Shown: piece by piece, positions 58,659 through 64,000 of the stretch
Layout of the letters: every line of letters starts with the position of its first letter
How positions within the stretch are numbered: position 1 is the stretch's first letter
Assembly (NCBI RefSeq): GCF_002797445.1
Contig: NZ_PGEP01000001.1
Location: 3,100,501-3,164,500 of the forward strand
Length of the DNA stretch: 64,000 nucleotides
Reading direction: 5' to 3'
Source of the DNA: Acidovorax sp. 69
Lineage (GTDB): Bacteria > Pseudomonadota > Gammaproteobacteria > Burkholderiales > Burkholderiaceae_C
Program-made: the position numbers and the translations under genes
The notes under the pieces: generated by a model
Database searches by the model: none
The model's input: the letters and a program-made list of their open reading frames with translations, nothing else
What the model was told of the DNA's origin: nothing

Positions 58659-59390
58659 TCAGCCCGGCATCGGGTCGGGATGCGCAGAGAGTATCTGTTC
58701 GGAGGTTTTGCCAAAACGGCGTTCGCGGCCACTGAACGCGGCTATCGCCTCATCCAGCGCCGATTCGTCAAAGTCCGGCCACAGCCGGTCACTGAAGAAG
58801 AACTCGGAGTATGCGGCTTGCCACAGCAGAAAGTTGCTGATGCGCATTTCACCCCCGGTGCGAATCACCAGATCTGGATCAGGCACATGGGCCATACCCA
58901 TGGCGCCATGGAGGCTGACCTCGGTAATGGGCTCACCGCGTGCCGCCAGCGAAGCGGCGGCCTGCGCTATGTCCCAGCGACCGCCATAGTTGAAACACAC
59001 GTTGAGCACCAAGCGGGTGTTTTCTGCTGTAGCGGCCTCTGCTTGCGCAAGACCTTCGCGCACCCTGGGCGAAAGACCTGCACGCTCTCCAACAAAGTAC
59101 AGGCGTACACCGTCCTTCTTGAGCTGCGGCACCTCGCGTGCCAACGCCATCGCCAACAACTCCATGAGGCCAGAGACCTCATCGGCCGGGCGGTTCCAGT
59201 TTTCAGAAGAAAAGGCAAAAACGGTCAACACACTCACACCACGCTGAACGCAAGCGCGTGCGCAGCGGCGCAGTGAATCAACCCCTTGCTTGTGGCCCGC
59301 CAGGCGCGGCAGAAATCGCCGCGTCGCCCAGCGGCCGTTGCCATCCATCACGATGGCAATGTGGTGTGGCACCACCGGAGAGTCGGACAT
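58659..59390 (-). CDS. uppS: Undecaprenyl diphosphate synthase
   Basis: 243 residues of the cis-prenyltransferase family. HHIAIVMDGNGRWA carries the catalytic Asp, and DPDLVIRTGGEMRISNFLLWQ and ELFFSD-like residues follow. It makes the C55 lipid carrier for cell-wall synthesis. The start ATG 59390 (MSDSP) is preferred over 59402. It follows frr by 24 bp. Confidence 0.96.
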   Translation of the reverse strand: MSDSPVVPHHIAIVMDGNGRWATRRFLPRLAGHKQGVDSLRRCARACVQRGVSVLTVFAFSSENWNRPADEVSGLMELLAMALAREVPQLKKDGVRLYFVGERAGLSPRVREGLAQAEAATAENTRLVLNVCFNYGGRWDIAQAAASLAARGEPITEVSLHGAMGMAHVPDPDLVIRTGGEMRISNFLLWQAAYSEFFFSDRLWPDFDESALDEAIAAFSGRERRFGKTSEQILSAHPDPMPG

Positions 59391-59414
59391 GTGAACGTTC
59401 AAGCCTCTAAAGGC

Positions 59415-59975
59415 TTAAACCGCCATGATTTCCTGCTCTTTGGCGGCCACCAGCGCATCGATTTCACCGATGTGCTTGTCGGTGGCTTTTTGCACCTCGG
59501 TTTCGGCACGCTTCTGGTCGTCTTCAGACGCCAGTTTGTCCTTGACCAGTTTCTTGACAGACTCGTTGGCATCACGGCGCAGGTTGCGCACGGCGATCTT
59601 GGCGCTCTCGCCCTCGTTGCGGGCCAGCTTGGTCATTTCCTTGCGGCGCTCTTCGCTCATCGGCGGCATGGGCACCCGGATCAGGTCGCCCATCGAGGCA
59701 GGGTTCAGACCCAGATCGCTTTCACGAATGGCCTTTTCAATCTTGGCGCCCATGCCCTTTTCCCAGGGCTGCACGCTGATGGTGCGCGAATCGATCAGCG
59801 CGACATTGGCCACCTGACTCAGGGGGACCATCGAGCCGTAGTAATCGACCTGCACCGTGTCGAGCAATGCAGGATTGGCGCGGCCCGTGCGAATCTTCTG
59901 GAGGTTGTTCTTGAACGCCGAGATGGACTGGTCCATCTTGGTTTCGGTGTTTTTCTTGATATCGGCAATCGTCAT
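59415..59975 (-). CDS. frr: Ribosome recycling factor
   Basis: 186 residues of RRF fold, with [54 protein letters not shown] and [14 protein letters not shown]. It splits post-termination ribosomes with EF-G. It lies 52 bp after pyrH. Confidence 0.98.
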   Translation of the reverse strand: MTIADIKKNTETKMDQSISAFKNNLQKIRTGRANPALLDTVQVDYYGSMVPLSQVANVALIDSRTISVQPWEKGMGAKIEKAIRESDLGLNPASMGDLIRVPMPPMSEERRKEMTKLARNEGESAKIAVRNLRRDANESVKKLVKDKLASEDDQKRAETEVQKATDKHIGEIDALVAAKEQEIMAV

Positions 59976-60027
59976 GTTTTCTCCTCAGGGCGGGCCCGCA
60001 TCGGTGCAAGCCTCTCAACCATCGTCG

Positions 60028-60750
60028 TCAAGCGTAAACCAGCGTGCCTTCGTCTTCACCCATCACCACGCGCTTCAAGGCGCCGTGTTTGATGATGGAG
60101 AACACCCGCACCGGAAGTTTCTGGTCACGGCACAGGGCAAAGGCTGTCGCATCCATGATGCCCAGATTGCGGGACATGGCCTCGTCGAAGCTGAGCTTCG
60201 TGTAGCGCGTGGCCGTGGGATCCTTCTGGGGGTCGGCAGTATAAACGCCGTCTACTTTGGTGGCCTTCAGAACCAGTTCAGCGCCAATTTCCGCGCCACG
60301 CAGCGCGGCGGCGGTATCGGTGGTGAAGAAAGGATTGCCCGTACCGGCCGCAAACACAACGACCTTGCCTTCTTCGAGATACTGCAGCGCCTTGGGGCGC
60401 ACATAGGGCTCGACCACCTGTTCAATGGCAATGGCGGACATCACCCGGGCAATCAGACCCTGTTTGTCCATCGCATCGGCCAAGGCCAGTGCGTTCATCA
60501 CGGTGGCCAGCATGCCCATGTAGTCGGCCGTGGCGCGGTCCATACCGACCGAGCCGCCGGCCACACCACGAAAAATATTGCCCCCGCCAATCACCACCGC
60601 CACCTGAACACCCAGGCGGGTGACCTCGGCGATCTCCTCCACCATGCGGACGATGGTGGCGCGGTTGATACCGAAGGCATCATCCCCCATCAACGCCTCA
60701 CCAGACAGCTTGAGCAGGATCCGCTTGTGGGCTGGTGCAGCGTTGGACAT
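60028..60750 (-). CDS. pyrH: Uridylate kinase
   Basis: 240 residues of the amino-acid-kinase family, with [24 protein letters not shown] and [16 protein letters not shown]. It phosphorylates UMP and is controlled by GTP and UTP. It lies 59 bp after tsf. Confidence 0.98.
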   Translation of the reverse strand: MSNAAPAHKRILLKLSGEALMGDDAFGINRATIVRMVEEIAEVTRLGVQVAVVIGGGNIFRGVAGGSVGMDRATADYMGMLATVMNALALADAMDKQGLIARVMSAIAIEQVVEPYVRPKALQYLEEGKVVVFAAGTGNPFFTTDTAAALRGAEIGAELVLKATKVDGVYTADPQKDPTATRYTKLSFDEAMSRNLGIMDATAFALCRDQKLPVRVFSIIKHGALKRVVMGEDEGTLVYA

Positions 60751-60809
60751 GGGAAATATCTCCGGTAGGTGGTGAGGGACTTTGGTGGGGTTGTCTTGGA
60801 GAACGGCGA

Positions 60810-61739
60810 TCAGGCAGCGGCCTTGGCGGCGGCAACCTGTGCAGCCACTTCGGCGGCGAAATCGTCGACCTTCTTCTCGATGCCTTCACCCACGACGTAG
60901 AGCGTGAAGCCCTTGACGGTGGTGTTGGCAGCCTTGAGCATCTGCTCGACGGTTTGCTTGCCGTCTGCAGCCTTCACGAAGACCTGGTTGAACAGCGAGA
61001 CTTCCTTGAGGAACTTCTGCACGCCACCTTCGATGCGCTTGGTCACGATTTCATCGGACTGCACGGGCTTGCCTGCGGCCACGGCCACGGCTGCGTCTTC
61101 AGCGGCCTTGGCGGCTGCCACCGAGCGCTCTTTTTCGATCAGGTCAGCAGGCACGTCAGCGCTGGTCAGGGCCACGGGCTTCATGGCAGCGATGTGCATG
61201 GCCACGTCCTTCGCAGCGACTTCGTCGCCTTCGAACTCGACGACCACGCCGATGCGCGAGCCGTGCAGGTACGAAGCCAGCTTGCTGGCGCCGCCAAAAT
61301 GCTTGAAGCGGCGGAACGACATGTTCTCGCCGATCTTGCCGATCAGGCCCTTGCGCACGTCTTCCAGCGTGGGGCCGAAGCTGTCTTGCTCGTAGGCCAG
61401 CGCACCCAGGGCAGCCACGTCGGCAGGGTTGTGCTTGGCGACCAGTTCGGCAGCAGCCTTGGCCAGCGCCATGAAGCTGTCGTTCTTGCTCACGAAGTCG
61501 GTTTCGCTGTTCACTTCGATCAGGCCACCGGTGGTGCCGTCGATGAAGCTGGCGACCACGCCTTCTGCGGTGATGCGCGAAGCGGCCTTGCCCGCCTTGG
61601 TGCCGAGCTTGACGCGCAGCAGCTCTTCAGCCTTGGCCATGTCGCCATCAGCCTCCGTCAGCGCCTTCTTGCACTCCATCATGGGGGCATCGGTCTTGCC
61701 ACGCAGTTCGGCAACCATGCTTGCGGTAATTGCAGCCAT
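60810..61739 (-). CDS. tsf: Elongation factor Ts
   Basis: 309 residues. The UBA-like N-terminus [16 protein letters not shown] is followed by the core with [15 protein letters not shown] and the [23 protein letters not shown] segment. It is the nucleotide exchange factor of EF-Tu. It follows rpsB after a 107-bp gap that contains an intrinsic terminator or attenuator. Confidence 0.98.
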   Translation of the reverse strand: MAAITASMVAELRGKTDAPMMECKKALTEADGDMAKAEELLRVKLGTKAGKAASRITAEGVVASFIDGTTGGLIEVNSETDFVSKNDSFMALAKAAAELVAKHNPADVAALGALAYEQDSFGPTLEDVRKGLIGKIGENMSFRRFKHFGGASKLASYLHGSRIGVVVEFEGDEVAAKDVAMHIAAMKPVALTSADVPADLIEKERSVAAAKAAEDAAVAVAAGKPVQSDEIVTKRIEGGVQKFLKEVSLFNQVFVKAADGKQTVEQMLKAANTTVKGFTLYVVGEGIEKKVDDFAAEVAAQVAAAKAAA

Positions 61740-61783
61740 CTTTATTCCTTCAGTATTCAGTTCAGTGAGATCAGATTCGGGCT

Positions 61784-61811
61784 AAAAAAAAGGGGGCTCA
61801 CCAGGGGCCCC
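61784..61811 (-). terminator. Intrinsic terminator/attenuator between rpsB and tsf
   Basis: On the minus strand GGGGC (61811-61807) pairs with GCCCC (61797-61793), followed by CC and a T8-T9 run. As a terminator inside the operon it would lower tsf and downstream expression relative to rpsB. Confidence 0.7.
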
Positions 61812-61846
61812 GCTTTTGTTCGCGACGGATCGCGCAGCCGGGCTTA

Positions 61847-62599
61847 TCAGGCAGCGGCTTCTTGCACTTCCACGAATTCGTCGGTGCTCTCGGTAGTAGC
61901 AGCCTTCACGACTTCGTTCACAGCGTTGGCACGGCCTTCGATGATCGCGTCAGCGATACCGCGGGCGTACAACGTCACGGCCTTGGCCGAGTCATCGTTA
62001 CCGGGGATCACGTAGTCGATACCTTCAGGCGAGTGGTTGGTGTCAACCACACCGATCAGCGGGATGCCCAGCTTCTTGGCTTCAGCCACGGCGATCTTGT
62101 GGAAGCCCACGTCGATGATGAAGATAGCGTCAGGCAATGCAGCCATGTCCTGGATGCCGCCGATGTCTTTTTCGAGCTTTGCGATTTCGCGGGAGAACGT
62201 CAGTTGCTCCTTCTTGCTCAGGCTGTCCAGACCAGCTTCTTGCTGGGCCTTCATGTCCTTGAGGCGCTTGATCGAGGTCTTGACCGTCTTGAAGTTGGTC
62301 AGCATGCCACCCAACCAACGCTGATCCACGAAAGGCACGCCAGCGCGCAGGGCTTCGGTGGACAGGATTTCACGGGCTTGGCGCTTCGTGCCGACCATCA
62401 GGATCGTGCCGCGATTGGCAGCCAGTTGCTTGACGAACTTTTGGGCTTCCTGGAACAGTGGCAGCGACTTTTCCAGGTTGATGATGTGAATCTTGTTGCG
62501 ATGGCCGAAGATGTAGGGGGCCATCTTGGGGTTCCAGAAGCGGGTTTGGTGACCGAAGTGGACACCGGCTTCCAGCATTTCGCGCATGGTAACGGACAT
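61847..62599 (-). CDS. rpsB: 30S ribosomal protein S2
   Basis: 250 residues. [29 protein letters not shown] is at the N-terminus and [33 protein letters not shown] is toward the C-terminus, typical S2. Start ATG 62599; extensions to 62731 are unlikely. It heads the rpsB-to-lpxB gene run. Confidence 0.98.
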   Translation of the reverse strand: MSVTMREMLEAGVHFGHQTRFWNPKMAPYIFGHRNKIHIINLEKSLPLFQEAQKFVKQLAANRGTILMVGTKRQAREILSTEALRAGVPFVDQRWLGGMLTNFKTVKTSIKRLKDMKAQQEAGLDSLSKKEQLTFSREIAKLEKDIGGIQDMAALPDAIFIIDVGFHKIAVAEAKKLGIPLIGVVDTNHSPEGIDYVIPGNDDSAKAVTLYARGIADAIIEGRANAVNEVVKAATTESTDEFVEVQEAAA

Positions 62600-62782
62600 A
62601 AAAATACTCCAAAGGTTAGGTCTAAAATCAGCCCCAATATTTGTGACAACGTGCATTTCACGAAGGCCACAACACCTTGACAGGGCTGCTTTGCGATTGG
62701 TCTTGCGACAGCCGCCACACGCACGATGCATACATCGCTTGCGCCACTGCTCCCAGCAAAACCCAAAGATTCTAGCACACCC

Positions 62783-64000
62783 ATGCTCACCGACCTGATC
62801 ACCACCCGCGACCAGCTACGGAACGGCGCCACCACATCGCCAGCAGAGTTGGAGCGCTGCATCACAGCCGCCCAGGCCCCCTCCAACACCCACAGTTTTG
62901 TGCGCACTTTGTTCGACGCCGCGCGCACCACGGCGGTGCAACCCGGTCTGCCCCAATTACCGCTGGCCGGCCTGGCGGTGTCGGTCAAGGATCTGTTCGA
63001 CATCGAGGGCCAAGCCACTCTTGCTGGCTCCACGGCCTTGGCTGAAGCCCCTCCGGCCGCGCAAGACTGTCCCGCCGTGGCCCGCCTGCGGGCAGCGGGC
63101 GCCAGCCTGATCGGCCGCACGAACATGGTGGAGTTCGCCTTCTCCGGCGTCGGGGTCAATCCACACCACGGCACACCGGCAGCGTGGGATGGTCGGTTTG
63201 GCGTCCTGACTGGCGCCGCGCGCGTGCCCGGAGGCTCCTCCTCTGGCGCCGGGGTCTCGGTAGCCACCGGGGCCGCCTTCATCGGGCTGGGGTCCGACAC
63301 CGGCGGGTCCATCCGCATCCCTGCGGCACTCAACGGCATCGTGGGCTTCAAGAACACCGCCCGCCTGGTGCCCACGAACGGCGCCGTGCCGCTGTCCACC
63401 ACCCTTGACACCGCCTGCGCCATGACCCGGACGGTGCGCGACGCCATCGTGGCGCATGAGGTACTGGCCGCCCGGCGCGTCACGCGCAGCCTGGCACCGC
63501 TGTCGCAGTACCGGTTCGCTGTCCCGTCCACGTTATTTCTGGATGCGTTGGACGCCACCGTGGCCCGTGCATTCGAGCGCAGCATGGATGCCTTGCGCCA
63601 AGCCGACGCCCAGATCGACACCATCGACCTGCCCGCCGTGCTGGAGCAGCCGACCTATGGCTTTGCCGCCCCCGAGGCCTACGCATGGCACCGCGAACTG
63701 CTGCAGCGCGCAGGCGACCAATACGACCCCCGGGTGCGCATGCGCATCGAAAAAGGAGCCCCCCTGATGGCCTGGGAATACATTGATCTGCTCCAGGCAC
63801 GCCAGCAATGGATCGCACGCATGCTCGCCGACATGGAAGGCTATGACGCTCTGCTGTCCCCCACCGTACCCATGGTTGCCCCGTTCATTGCCGATGTCGC
63901 ACCGGCGGACGGGGTAGACAAGACGCAAGACAGCGCGCGCGACGCCGAGTTCTTCCGCGTCAACAACCTGCTGCTGCGCAACACCAGTGTGGTCAACCTG
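62783..64000 (+). CDS. Amidase-signature family hydrolase (3' end outside window)
   Basis: 406 codons are visible from ATG 62783 and the frame is open at the window end. The Ser-Ser-Lys triad is complete: Lys in [10 protein letters not shown], the cis-Ser in [14 protein letters not shown] and the preceding [14 protein letters not shown] loop. The family hydrolyses amides such as indoleacetamide, malonamide or allophanate. GatA is unlikely because no gatB or gatC is nearby. It is divergent from rpsB with a 183-bp gap. Confidence 0.88.
   Translation, partial: MLTDLITTRDQLRNGATTSPAELERCITAAQAPSNTHSFVRTLFDAARTTAVQPGLPQLPLAGLAVSVKDLFDIEGQATLAGSTALAEAPPAAQDCPAVARLRAAGASLIGRTNMVEFAFSGVGVNPHHGTPAAWDGRFGVLTGAARVPGGSSSGAGVSVATGAAFIGLGSDTGGSIRIPAALNGIVGFKNTARLVPTNGAVPLSTTLDTACAMTRTVRDAIVAHEVLAARRVTRSLAPLSQYRFAVPSTLFLDALDATVARAFERSMDALRQADAQIDTIDLPAVLEQPTYGFAAPEAYAWHRELLQRAGDQYDPRVRMRIEKGAPLMAWEYIDLLQARQQWIARMLADMEGYDALLSPTVPMVAPFIADVAPADGVDKTQDSARDAEFFRVNNLLLRNTSVVNL

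Overview
The window is chromosomal DNA of a GC-rich betaproteobacterium, most likely a Comamonadaceae member close to Acidovorax. The evidence is the gene order (rpsB-tsf-pyrH-frr-uppS-cdsA-dxr-rseP-bamA-skp-lpxD-fabZ-lpxA-lpxB-rnhB, carAB-greA, rlmE-ftsH-folP-glmM), the protein sequences, and AT-rich short palindromic repeat relics of a kind I remember from Comamonadaceae. This is inference from sequence, not a database result.

Layout. 1-6.6 kb: the end of a kinase/class III aminotransferase fusion, an M20 peptidase, ribosomal protein L31 type B, a membrane glycosyltransferase and a MATE transporter. 6.6-21.2 kb: a phosphate-starvation block. On the minus strand lie pstSCAB-phoU-phoB-phoR; ppx diverges from pstS. 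A second minus-strand run, olsB-plcP-agt-ppk-sixA, combines ornithine-lipid synthesis, a phospholipid-cleaving phosphoesterase, a glycolipid glycosyltransferase and polyphosphate kinase. PhoB-box-like sites lie between pstS and ppx and in front of ppk, with a weak one in front of olsB. 21.3-26.8 kb: two PAS-GGDEF-EAL proteins. 26.8-32.5 kb: a GNAT protein and glmM, folP, ftsH, rlmE.

32.5-40.3 kb: a complete filamentous-phage (inovirus) prophage of 7,791 bp. It carries a repressor-like gene, three small early genes, a gpII-type replication protein, an ssDNA-binding protein, two coat-like proteins, small virion proteins, a TspB/pIII-like adsorption protein, a pVI-like DUF2523 protein, Zot/pI and a small serine recombinase. 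It is bounded by an 11-bp repeat, TTGACTTTCAT, that contains the rlmE start codon. The native rlmE leader was carried 7.8 kb away to the yhbY side, and rlmE now sits directly behind, and overlaps, the phage repressor gene. A phage terminator lies at the opposite end. Integration therefore rewires host rlmE expression and changes the 3' end of the repressor gene. I regard this as the most interesting system in the window.

40.3-48.3 kb: yhbY, a glycosyltransferase-like gene, a DUF4149 membrane protein, greA, carB, carA and a SpoU methyltransferase. 48.3-62.6 kb: the conserved envelope and translation super-operon. Its dxr gene carries an apparent one-base deletion in a GGGCCCCCC run. 62.8 kb to the end: a divergent amidase-signature enzyme cut by the window edge. 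I see no tRNA, rRNA, CRISPR array or insertion sequence, and no gene-free stretch exceeds 300 bp.
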